A stretch of DNA of 64,000 nt from Linnemannia hyalina. Lineage: Eukaryota > Mortierellomycota > Mortierellomycetes > Mortierellales > Mortierellaceae. The stretch spans positions 990,001-1,054,000 of the forward strand of contig JAHRHY010000014.1 of assembly GCA_019671135.1 (NCBI GenBank), read 5' to 3'. The notes under the pieces are model-generated. The model searched no databases. It was given only the letters and a program-made list of their open reading frames with translations, and was not told the origin of the DNA. Below are positions 23,901 to 33,567 of the stretch, in pieces. Position numbers and translations under genes: made by a program. How positions within the stretch are numbered: the stretch's first letter is position 1; each line of letters begins with the position of its first letter.

Positions 23901-24055
23901 GGCCGCAATCCCACCTCTCATTCTTTTCTCATCGCCCTTCACTCCTTCCACTCCCTTGCGGCTCCTCCACACAACATTCCTACATTCCCACTCCTCTTCC
24001 ATTACCCATTCCCACTCCTTCTCTTCCTTCATTCCCTTCATTCACAAAAACAACA

Positions 24056-26030
24056 ATGAAGACTTTTGCCTCTACCATCTCCAAGGTCTTCTACGGAACT
24101 CTTATCCACTCCGTCTCTATCAAGGAGATCGAGTACATTCTCCAGGGTCTCCTTTTCATCGATAACCAGGGCAAGATAGCCAAGATCGTCAAGAATGTCT
24201 CCCAGGACAAGCTTGATGCTGCCCTCGAAGGTGTTGACAGTGACAAGGTAACTTTTTTTTTTTAATTGGACACACACCCTTGTGTTCTGTCTCACTGTTT
24301 TGTCCCTGCAGCATCAACAGCAGCAGCAAACAGCAACTATCCCCTCTACCCCATTTGTCTCTCCTTCCTTTGGATCTTTTCATTGTACAAGTGCCTTCGT
24401 ACCTTTCACTTCATTCCACTTCATTATTGATCTCCCTTCCTTTCACCGTTCGCCCGCAGTTCTTTCTTCTTCACTGTGGATGATGTATGAAAGTCGCCCC
24501 TGGAAGAAAATTAATAACACAGACTCAAAAGACTCAAACGAGAAAGAGGGTGGAACACCACCTGTGAGCATGAACCCTATTTCACCCGCCAACTGGATAC
24601 TTTCTTCCGGACCCCTATCTTGATCACTTTTGTCTAAGATCAATGATCATCACTGATATCATCATTCTAACAACATGTTTACCTGTTCCTGAATCTAACT
24701 ATCGTTTTTTTTTGCCACCAATCTTTACTTCTATTTAGCTCGTCCGCTTGACCAGCGACCAGTTCGTCATCCCCGGATTCGTCGACACCCACATCGTAAG
24801 ACTCTACTCTTCTCGTCTTTCACTTTGCTACCATTGGCATTTGACCTCATCCCCCACATGTTCGACTCCGTGTGTCTAATGCATTCCTTTCTTATTTCCC
24901 AATTTATTCATCATTCATAGCATGCTCCTCAGTATGCTTTCTGCGGAAACGGACATGATCTGCCTTTGCTCGAGTGGCTCGACACCTACACCTTCCCTGC
25001 CGAGGCCCGCTTCGCCGACAAGGACTACGCCCGCCGCCTCTACACAAAGTCCGTCGCCCGTTCGCTCCGCAACGGTACCACCGCTGCCTGCTGGTATGCT
25101 ACCATCCACCTTGAGTCTTGCAAGGAGCTCGTCCAGGTCATCCAGGAGCAGGGTCAGCGTGCCTATGTCGGCAAGGTCAACATGAACCAGAACTCGCCCG
25201 ATTTCTTGGTCGAGACCACCGAGTCATCTGTCCGTGACACTCGTGCCTTTATCGAGTACGTCAAGGATGTTAACGCCAAGATTGAGAACAAGCCCCTTGT
25301 CACCCCCATCATCACCCCTCGCTTTGCCATCTCCTGCACCTCGGACCTCTTGACCGAGTTGGGCAAGTTGGCCGAGGAGTACCAGTTGCCTATCCAGTCG
25401 CATCTCTGTGAGAACATGAACGAGATTGGCTTCACCATGTCGCTCTTCCCCGAGTCCGTCAACTACACTGCCGTCTATGCTGACCACGGCCTCCTGAACG
25501 ACCGCACCGTCATGGCCCACTGTGTCCACATGAAGGACGAGGAGCTCGATCTCGTCAAGGAGAAGGAAGCCGGTATCTCCCACTGCGCCAACTCCAACTT
25601 CAACCTCAAGTCCGGCATCGCCAACGTCCGCAAGATGCTCAACAAGGATATCAAGGTCGGTCTCGGTACCGATGTCGCTGGTGGTTACACCCCCTCGATC
25701 CTCGAGGCCCTCCGCGCCTCTCGCACCGCCTCCGTCGCCATCGACATGGAGTCCTCCTTGGTCGTTGCTGAGCTCTTCTACCTCGCCACTGTTGGTGGTG
25801 CCCGTGTCATGGGGTTGGAGGACACTATCGGAAACTTTGAGGTCGGCAAGGAGTTTGATGCCATCTTGGTCAACGCCTCGTCCGACAACTCCCCTGTCGA
25901 TATCCACGAACATGACACCGTCGAGACCTCGTTCGAGAAGTACCTCTTTGTCGGCGACGACCGTAACCACGAGAAGATCTTTGTCCAAGGCAAGGAGGTC
26001 CGCATTCCTGGCAACGCCTCTCGCAAGTAA
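24056..26030 (+). CDS. GUD1: Guanine deaminase (guanine aminohydrolase)
   Basis: Zinc amidohydrolase converting guanine to xanthine and ammonia in purine salvage/catabolism, cytosolic. Three exons: 24056-24247, 24739-24795 and 24921-26030, giving 452 residues, the usual family length. Metal-binding and family motifs are visible: PGFVDTHIHAPQYAFCGNG (HxH), PRFAISCTSDLL, SHLCENMNEI, HCVHM, SHCANSNFNLKSGIAN and GLGTDVAGG with the catalytic Asp. The second exon is only 57 nt and carries the VDTH part of the metal site, so correct splicing is essential for activity. The first intron is nearly 500 nt, long for this window. A TATA box lies at 23893. The gene is convergent with the RhoGAP gene. Confidence 0.97.
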
Positions 26031-26515
26031 TTGACTCTTTCTTCCTCTTTTAGCCCTTCTCCTTCTTTTCTGCGAAGGAGTTGGTACTCTTTGGGAGTTG
26101 TTTATTTTTTTGTTTGTGAAGGTGTTATTCTCTTTTATGACGGAAGGTTGGGAAACGCACAAAACACACCTCCCTTCCTGTCTTTTTACATAGTTCTTAT
26201 GAAAATATGTGCTGCAGTTTCTGTTTTTTTTGTTACTTCTTTTCTTTTCCTTATTTTCTCTTCTTAAACTTCTTTTTTTGTTCGTTTTGGACAATAACAT
26301 ACCCGCTCAGAATGGGCAAAATAGAGAAGTAAGAGAAGAGGAAGGGGAGAGAGGAGAGTGATGCGAGGAAAGAAACCAAGACGAAAGTGTTTAGAAAAAA
26401 CCCACCCTGTACGATTTTTGTAACATAATAAATCTTAAAAATTTCGAAAAAGAAAAAATAATTTCCTCCGCTTGTTCAATGCTTAAGACATGCAGTTTAT
26501 TCAAGATTCTGTGAC
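26031..26515. other. Convergent 3' intergenic region
   Basis: T-rich 3' UTR of guanine deaminase, with AATAAA-like signals near 26430, and the 3' flank of the RhoGAP gene. No gene seen. Confidence 0.6.
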
Positions 26516-28458
26516 TCAAAAGACTTCATCATAATGCTCAATCATGACCTTGACAACAGTGCCCAGAGTCAAGGCGCCGTCAACAGGTGCATCCTTATCC
26601 CGGTGACCAACACTCGACAACGCAATCTCTTGCATCACATCCTCGTGCCGCACCATATTAGGCGTCATGACCACAGCCAGGTTATGAGGCGTCATCAGGT
26701 TCGACTCGCGTCTATCTGCGACTAGCTTCAACAGCCTAAACACTTCCATCATTAAGATCAAGTTGTTGTGTGTCACCTTTGTCACGATCTCGGACCGAAT
26801 GAATTCCGCCACCGTCTTTAGATCCTCCCCACGCTTCTGCTGTTGCAAAAGACTGTACAGTTCGACAGGGAAAATGGGTTCAGGAAGCTCGCGCAAGAAG
26901 AGTTTGAGTAATACTGCAGAGATGTGGATGTCGTATTCGGCCAGGTTGACGGGGTTGCCACGGTCGTATGCAGCACGGACCTGTTTCAGCATGGCGGAAC
27001 TGGGGCTGCGACGGAAAAGGCCCTCAACGTAGAGACCGTTCTCGATCAGGTTCCTGATACAGTCCTGGATGAATTTGGGGAGGCCCTTTTCGCCGTTGGG
27101 TCCCATGAGTCGTTCCAGTGGCGCGCCAAAGACTCTGTGTGCGTGATCCTGTTGGTTGTCTGGAAGCGTGATAGTGTCCTCGAACTTGAGGTTGTGTCTA
27201 ATGATATATGAAGTGTGTTAGCTTCGGATTCTTTGCACCTATACCACATTTAGCTTATTCTTTGTCAGACATCGGTCGTCACTCTTACTGGTATACTGCG
27301 GCGGGGATGTTGATCTGGTTGAGAGGCACGACCCTGGCGAGGTGAGATAGGTTGTCGATGTAATGGACCTTGGCGCCAAACTTGGGACTAATTAATTGGT
27401 GAGATGCACGACCTTGTTGTTAGTTTCAACGTCCGCATCTCGAACAAATGTGATGTGCAGAATGCGATGCTCCAAAAAAGACGTCCGGCCTGCATACCTG
27501 ATAACGGCATTCATAGTCCCGAGGATAAGCCGTGGCCAAGTGGAAGGATGGACAATATACAACGCTTTCAGATTCTTCTTGTATCTAAGTTTTAGTCAAT
27601 GGACAATAAACAAGGGGCAGGTTAGGACATGGCTTCAGCCTCGAAATAGATTAAAATGTTGACCAGTCCCGCAGAGGCTATGCTTCAATTGCAATTGATT
27701 GCGCCGTTCGATGAAAAAACAACTTGCCTGCGATTAAGACTGCGATAAGCCTTGAAAAGCCAACCCCATCCTGGACGGTACACAGCTCCTCCAGAAAACA
27801 TGACGACGGTATAATCATTTTCGACAAATTGCTCCAGCTGGGCCAAGACGACTCTAATTAGAGTGGCCGCCACCCGGAAAAGGAAAATAATGTTAGTCGA
27901 TACAACCCTATAGCTTCCCTTCCTCATGTCAACCAACCAACCCCTGGCTCTCACTTCTCAGAGAAAGACATTTGATCAAATATCAAAATTTGAACAAAAA
28001 GAAACGCCGCAATTGAGAAAATGAAGGTAGTGAGACTTGCCTGAGGATGGTGTCGTAGTCAACTTTGGATGGGTCGGGAAGGTTGCAAGCACAGAGGATG
28101 ACTATGGGTCGACTCTCGTAATCCACGCCTATTTACATATATGGTCCAATTGAGTAGAACGTGCTTCCTTGTTAGTTGGTCTGAGCATCATGACCGTGCT
28201 GCAATTCCCCCCCTATCATTCGTGATGATGATAATGATAGTCAATGGTCGTTGCGTTGTGTCGAAGGGTAAGCGAGCGACAAGGGATAATTGTGTTGTGA
28301 TGCCACAGGCTCAAGGTGAGGTATGTGCTTTGTCGTCTATGTTCTTCTTCCTTTTCTTCCTGGTGTGTGCCCGTCGTGTGTGTATATGTACAACCGAGGG
28401 TATCCTGTGAAGTGTGGCACTTGCCTGCGCGGTAAATGATGTTGTCACTTGATGCCAT
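26516..28458 (-). CDS. CRAL-TRIO (Sec14-like) plus RhoGAP protein, p50RhoGAP/ARHGAP1-like
   Basis: Six exons: 28425-28458, 28041-28128, 27728-27853, 27498-27584, 27289-27387 and 26516-27197, giving 371 residues. The N-terminal half is a CRAL-TRIO/BCH domain (RPIVILCACNLPDPSKVDYD, VENDYTVVMFSGG, YKKNLKALYIVHPSTWPRL, FGAKVHYIDNLSHL). The C-terminal half is a RhoGAP domain with the arginine finger in VEGLFRRSPS (about R207), LLKLFLRELPEPIFP and NLAVVMTPNM. This is the order in ARHGAP1/ARHGAP8 and yeast Ecm25. It should stimulate GTP hydrolysis by Rho/Cdc42-type GTPases at membranes, affecting polarity. Introns 1, 2 and 3 use GC donors (CAG|GCAAGT) at 28424, 28040 and 27727; all three are needed to keep the frame. 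It is divergent from the CENP-Q-like gene. Confidence 0.93.
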
Positions 28459-28728
28459 TGAGTTGTCGTTGTTGTTGATTGTTGGAGAGAAAAAAAAGAG
28501 TGATGATGAAAAGAAGAGAAAGAGAGGAAAAAGAAGTGTCGTGCAAGGTGAATCGATAGAACAACAGGTAAGGGTGTGGAACGGACATTGGGAGAGAGAT
28601 TCGAGTGGTGGCTTGCCCCCCTCCAACCTTTTCCATTAGATGATTAGAGTGTCTCTCTCTAATTCTCCGCCTGACAGCCACAATGTATGCCATTGTCGAA
28701 CTCTCTTTCTCTCGTCGCTGTTTGATCC

Positions 28729-28753
28729 TTTTTTTTTTTTTTTTTTTTTTTTT
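28729..28753. repeat. Poly-T tract
   Basis: About 25 consecutive T, between CT-rich sequence and the CENP-Q-like gene leader. It may act as a nucleosome-excluding promoter element. Confidence 0.85.
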
Positions 28754-28840
28754 CAACCTTCACTCCCTCTTACTCTCCGTCGGTCTCAATCACCCCTTGG
28801 TCAGCCAGCACGCACGTCAGTCATCCAAGGATCACCTCAG

Positions 28841-28844
<4 letters not shown>

Positions 28845-28874
<30 letters not shown>
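28845..28874. repeat. (CA)n microsatellite
   Basis: Uninterrupted CA dinucleotide run of about 15 units in the probable 5' UTR of the CENP-Q-like gene. Confidence 0.95.
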
Positions 28875-28879
<5 letters not shown>

Positions 28880-29019
28880 CGACAGATACACGCGCGCTAC
28901 GCAGGACACGGGAGAAACAAACAACTGAAAACAAACAACCAACCACACAAGCACGCACACACTCGGGACCCATCAGGAACAAGAGGCGAGAACATAACGG
29001 CACACCACAAGACACCACC

Positions 29020-31080
29020 ATGGTATGCATCACGACCTCCCTCTTACCCTCATGGAACTCGGACTGAAGGAACGAATAAAGGATCACATCTGTCGTCATG
29101 AAAATACCACCGAAAAACGCCACCACTCTGACAACCCTCCGCCCTATGTTTTGCTTTTTACTACGTGTTGTTGAATAGGCAAAAGTCCCAAAAGGGTCTG
29201 TCTCGTTTGCGAAGGGCAGCAAGACCACCAGTTCCGGCGGCAGTAAAAAAAAACTAATCAAGAAAACATCGACCAAACCAACATCATCTACCAAAACGTC
29301 AACAAGGAGTTCCAAGGCGAGCGATAGCGACAGTGGCTCGAACTCCCGGAAACGACCCTCTTCTTCTTCAAGCTCTTCAAAGTCGCAGCCAGAACCTCCC
29401 AAGAATAGCAGCAGCTCCAGCAGCTCGCGACGACAGGCTTTAAGATCGGCATCGTCATCATCTAAAGCAGCAGCGGCAGGATCGTCGTTTTCTAGTGGAA
29501 AGAGGACAGAGGACCATCATCGTCGCGTGTTGTCGGACGAGGAGGGCAGTCAGGGCGAAAGCGAGGAAGAGTCGGAATCGGATGGTGAGGACCCGGACAC
29601 GCAACTGGGATTGAGACCTACCTTGCGCGTTGTCTCCAAGGCCACTGTCAGGAAAACATGGAAGCCCGTCACGACCAGGACTCGGACACATATCCAAAGC
29701 CTCGTCACTGGACTCTTCCCGTAAGTTTTGTAATCGTTGATGTTTTTGAGTATGTTGCTTTGTGTCTGAATTGTAGGAAATTGTCAGGGATGCCGGAGCC
29801 GAACCTGGATAATAACCTATTCACTTTCACCTTCTACGAAATAGCGCTGCGATTACACAGGCGCGAGGAGAAAAACGAAAGATTGAGATGCAGGCAGGAT
29901 TGAACCGCCTTTTGGAAAAGTATGGATCGGGAACACACGACTCACAAAGGCGAATGAACGTTTATTGTATTCACCATGGATACTGTGACCGACGACTCAC
30001 CAACAACTAACTTTCGTCGATTGAATTGTTTTGTCGTAGGTTGAACGACACACTGAGTGAACTCCAAGTGCCACAGGGGAGCGTTAAACCCAACTATGCG
30101 CAACTGTCAGCGCGCAATGTAAGAGTTAACAGATGAAAAAGCGCTCAATGAGATTTGGGAAGAATTGCCACGAATGTACCATTTACCGTTTATCTTTTCA
30201 CTCTGCTGGAAATAGAAAGAGTTGGAGGCAACGCTTGTACCTGACTTGGAGCACATTCGCGACCTGGAACGTCGTCTTGAACAGGAGGAAACGTAAGAAC
30301 GCACTGTGTCTCTCTTTCTTTTTTTTTGACTTTCATGCAGTCCCTTCATGTGTTTGCTTTCGCAACGTGTTTAACAGAACGATCATGTCGTGTTATTTGC
30401 GTCTTTCAACCTTTCCTATAAATTAGTCTTGCAAAACTGGATGAAGAGGCCTTGCAAGAATTCAGGGCAAAGAGACGGGCACAGAACGATAGGATGGAGT
30501 ACTTGCAGAAGACTAATTTGCACCCCCACCTGCAAAGCGAGGACCTGACGGAGACTATGGAGTCTCTCTGCCACGCCAAGGGCGACTATAGCCATCTCTC
30601 CGTGGCCGACCAACGGTTGATGAATCTGATGCCTTTATCGCGCAATGAAGACTTAGCGGGGTCAGAAGTGCGCGAGTCGTTGTACAACGTAAGGGATACT
30701 TGCCTTTTAGCCGTGCGTTATTTCATCTCTAGTTTTAACCTCCCGTCGTTACAATGCGCATTCCTTCCCCTGGTTGCAACGCACACATACTATGTACTTT
30801 TTTTCCATTGTAACCAACCTAATACTCCCTTTTTTTTGTCATTTTTGCAACCATTTAGCCCGACCAGGATGTGAGCATCAACAAAGTGTCGAAGCGTTTG
30901 GGAAGTCGGTTGAGCGCCATTGAGCGAAACAATGAGGTTCTGGACCCATTGATGCAGTTGGTCGCTGCAGCTAGGGACAAGGTCGCGGAGTTGTCTCGCG
31001 CCATTCCTTCCACTGCCGCGTCCCCCATCAACACACCCGCTAAATCAACATCCACCCCACGTCCTCGTTCATACTTATAA
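29020..31080 (+). CDS. CENP-Q (Okp1-like) inner-kinetochore subunit
   Basis: Seven coding exons: 29020-29022, 29179-29720, 29845-29919, 30040-30118, 30216-30292, 30427-30688 and 30859-31080, giving 419 residues. Exon 1 codes only the initiator Met. Residues 1-160 are a Ser/Lys-rich basic low-complexity region with an acidic patch (SDEEGSQGESEEES). From W162 the CENP-Q family pattern follows: TWKPVTTRTRTHIQSL, then RGEKRKIEMQAGLNRLLEKL, LSELQVPQGSVKPNYAQL, KELEATLVPDLEHIRDLERR and a coiled coil to LHPHL. CENP-Q pairs with CENP-U in the COMA/CCAN complex, linking CENP-A chromatin to the outer kinetochore. The identification is by pattern, not search. The C-terminal extension (about 300-419) is not part of the family core. 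Convergent with the 7TM gene. Confidence 0.8.
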
Positions 31081-31476
31081 GAAACTACGACAACGTATCT
31101 CTTTGCTTCTTTTTCTTCATTTTTCGTACATGTCTGCCAATAGACTTTTTTTATACCCCATTTCATCTTTCCCGTGCATGATGAACCAACCCCCTTCATT
31201 TCTTTTGGCACACGTAATAAAGTGGATGCAGAATTGTATTTTTCAGTTTGGGTGATGGTACATGGTTAAGAATTTTATACATCTGTTATGGACTACATGG
31301 GTGGGGCGTGCGAGGGAAAGAGGGAAGAAGGAGGTGGTTATGTATGGTATCTGGATTTTTTGTTGCTTGTGTGATGAATGGGTGGGAATGCTACTTAGGT
31401 TGGGGGGGTTATCATTACTATTATTGAGGATTAAGAGAAAGAGGTGCCTGAACTTGAGAAGGGAGGAGGTTTTTTT
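31081..31476. other. Convergent 3' intergenic region
   Basis: Contains an AATAAA at about 31216 for the CENP-Q-like transcript and G/T-rich 3' flank of the 7TM gene. No gene seen. Confidence 0.6.
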
Positions 31477-33096
31477 TTAGTTCTGGCGGGGACGGGCGTG
31501 GGACCGTTCGGGAGGTGTCACCATACCACTTGCACCGGTTGCACTAACAGCCGCAGAACCGGCGAAGTTCAAGGACCAGGATCCGCCAATCGAGGAAGGA
31601 GATTGGTGACCTCTCGGGAACCCGGACGACGAGGGTGACGAGGGCGACGAGGGCGACGATGGCGATGCTATGGGGGTGGCACCACCGAACTGTAGCTGTT
31701 GTTTGTTGGAGTTTGAGGGTTGGCTACGAAGCCAGTCTTGACTTGCATGGTGGGAGATTGGGACCGGGGTTGCGGTTGTGCTGTGAGTATTGATGGAGCC
31801 GTAAGGGATGTAGTCTTGGAAGTCGTCGACGACCCGTTGGTTGTGTTGGAATTGTTGTTGTTGCTGTTGGAGTTGTTGTTGTTGCTGTTGTTGGTATTGA
31901 AGTTGGAGGGATGGGCGTTGTTGGGAGTGGTTGATGACGACTGGGGATACAGGACGGTTATTGGCGGAGGGGGAACCGGTGGCGGTGGTAGAGTTAGCGC
32001 CAGAACCGGTCAGGTCGTAATCGCTGTTGTAACCCGTCTCGGCCGCGTGAGACGTCAAGGGTGAAGTCGAGTTCTGGGTCAGAGGACGAGGACGAGACGA
32101 CGAGAACTGGTTCTGAGCATTCTGCTCAAAACTCTTGAAGCTCGTGGGGGCCGCAGATCCCATGGTCGTGTTGACCGTCACATGGGTCCCATGCCCACCA
32201 TTAGGATTACCAGAGTGTCCACCACTGCTGGCATTGATAGAAGCCATCTCGAGCTTGGAAGGGCTCGACGTGGCCTCAGATCCGGTCTTGGGCTCCTGGA
32301 CGGTGTTGAACAAGATTCGGATGTTGAGTCCAAACTCTGTCAGGGTAAAGATCGTCAGGGTCGACGAGAAGAGCTCGATATAGACGTAGGGCGGCAGGGT
32401 CTTGTCAAAGATGCCAATGATCCGGAAGATGGACATGAAGATCAACAGGAGCAAGTCGACGGTGAACAAACTGGTCTGGAGCTGACGGTACTGCTTGAGC
32501 TGGACATTCTTCCCGGCCGACATACCCTTCAAGGTTCGGAACAACTTGACGTAGAAAATAACCTCGCACAGGATATAGTACCCTCTGAAAACCGGCGCAC
32601 CAACATCTCGGATAGTCCAAGCAATCGCCAAAGGCGCACACCGCGTCCCCGCCGCAACCGACCCGTCACACAGATAGTTCTGCACAATGTTGATAATAAT
32701 GATTGCGAACAACTCGATCGCCCGGAAGCCAATCAAGAAAAAATGCAACCAATTGAACTTCTTGAACGCTGGGAAGACAGCCGAGCACCGAAGGTAAGCC
32801 AAGTACATGGTCGTCGGCTTGGTAATGAAGTAACAGACATTGTTGATAACGTTGAGCCAGAGGGCGGTGTCGAGGGAGATAATATCAAAGACGGTGGTGA
32901 TGAGGAAGAAGACTGCAAACTCGTTGATGAATTGGGCAACGTTGATAATGGGGAAGAGGTGGTATTTGGAACCGGAACGACGGAGGAAGATCATACGAGA
33001 GAGGGAGTGGGTGGAGAGGATCATGGAGGCGCCGACGAGGAGGGCGCCTACCAGCTCGTTTATGGTCAGTTCTGTTGCGATGAGTGAGGCACCCAT
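31477..33096 (-). CDS. Seven-transmembrane protein with Gln/Ser-rich cytoplasmic tail
   Basis: Single exon, 539 residues from the ATG at 33096 (MGASLIATELTINELVG). The frame is open 222 codons further upstream, but that part is CT-rich leader. The first 290 residues hold seven hydrophobic helices in a receptor-like arrangement: LVGALLVGASMIL, INEFAVFFLITTVFDII, VINNVCYFITKPTTMYLAY, WLHFFLIGFRAIELFAIII, FRGYYILCEVIFYVKLF, SLFTVDLLLLIFMSIFRIIG and ELFSSTLTIFTLTEFGLNI. The rest is a disordered tail with poly-Gln (CAG/CAA tracts at about 31846-31893), Ser/Pro repeats (SPSSPSSPSSPSS) and many possible phosphosites, as in GPCR-like proteins. I recognise no established GPCR class motif. A TATA box lies at 33559. 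Confidence 0.75.
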   Translation of the reverse strand: MGASLIATELTINELVGALLVGASMILSTHSLSRMIFLRRSGSKYHLFPIINVAQFINEFAVFFLITTVFDIISLDTALWLNVINNVCYFITKPTTMYLAYLRCSAVFPAFKKFNWLHFFLIGFRAIELFAIIIINIVQNYLCDGSVAAGTRCAPLAIAWTIRDVGAPVFRGYYILCEVIFYVKLFRTLKGMSAGKNVQLKQYRQLQTSLFTVDLLLLIFMSIFRIIGIFDKTLPPYVYIELFSSTLTIFTLTEFGLNIRILFNTVQEPKTGSEATSSPSKLEMASINASSGGHSGNPNGGHGTHVTVNTTMGSAAPTSFKSFEQNAQNQFSSSRPRPLTQNSTSPLTSHAAETGYNSDYDLTGSGANSTTATGSPSANNRPVSPVVINHSQQRPSLQLQYQQQQQQQLQQQQQQFQHNQRVVDDFQDYIPYGSINTHSTTATPVPISHHASQDWLRSQPSNSNKQQLQFGGATPIASPSSPSSPSSPSSSGFPRGHQSPSSIGGSWSLNFAGSAAVSATGASGMVTPPERSHARPRQN

Positions 33097-33558
33097 TGTG
33101 TCGTTGTGTTGGAGTGTTGTTGGAGTGTTGTTGGAGATTGTTGAGTTGGTTGAGTTGAGGGTGTTGATGTTGAAGGAAGAGGAAGACGAAGAAGGAAGGT
33201 GTGAAATTAGAAAGATAAGGAGGAGAAGGAGGGAGGAATAGATTGTCGTCGTGAGAAAAGGGAGAGACAAAGATGCGTTATCGAAGAGATGGAAGAGGAT
33301 AGAGAGGGAAAGTGAGATGATGTCTTTAGATGAGAAAAAGAGGAAAGAAAAGTGGCGGTAGTGTTTGACAAAACTGTTGAAAGGTAAGGGAAAGGAAGGG
33401 GGTATAAAATGTTCAGCAAGGCAATAATGATTGGTGAGCAAAATAAGCTGAAGGCAGGAAAGGTCGAAGGAAGAAAGAGAAGAGAAGAAGGAAGGACAGA
33501 GAGTCAAGCAAGAAAAGGAGAATACGGACAACGACGTCGACACTCGGGCGCATGGTGA

Positions 33559-33567
33559 CCTTTTATA
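33559..33567 (-). promoter_or_regulatory. TATA box (TATAAAAGG) of the 7TM gene
   Basis: Minus-strand TATAAAAGG about 465 bp upstream of the ATG at 33096. The intervening leader is strongly CT-rich. Confidence 0.5.

Larger units (their letters stand above)
21613..24055. other. Intergenic region between divergent genes
   Basis: 2.4 kb between the BRCT scaffold (-) and guanine deaminase (+). It has a leader-like stretch near 21620-21910, an 11-bp direct repeat pair at 22129-22190, and a TATA box at 23893. Short frames (e.g. 22210-22428 minus, 23087-23530 minus) lack support. No gene called. Confidence 0.5.
28459..29019. other. Divergent promoter region with poly-T and (CA)n
   Basis: 561 bp between the RhoGAP (-) and CENP-Q-like (+) start codons. 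Contains a run of about 25 T at 28729-28753 and a (CA)n tract at 28845-28874, both in the CENP-Q leader side. Confidence 0.7.

Noticed and set aside
25224..26300. 358-codon minus-strand frame opposite guanine deaminase
   Set aside because: Antisense of a clearly conserved enzyme; its Asp/Gly/Val-rich composition is typical of an antisense shadow.
32182..33087. 301-codon plus-strand frame opposite the 7TM gene
   Set aside because: The opposite strand has seven coherent hydrophobic helices and a promoter; this frame is charged low-complexity sequence without a start context.
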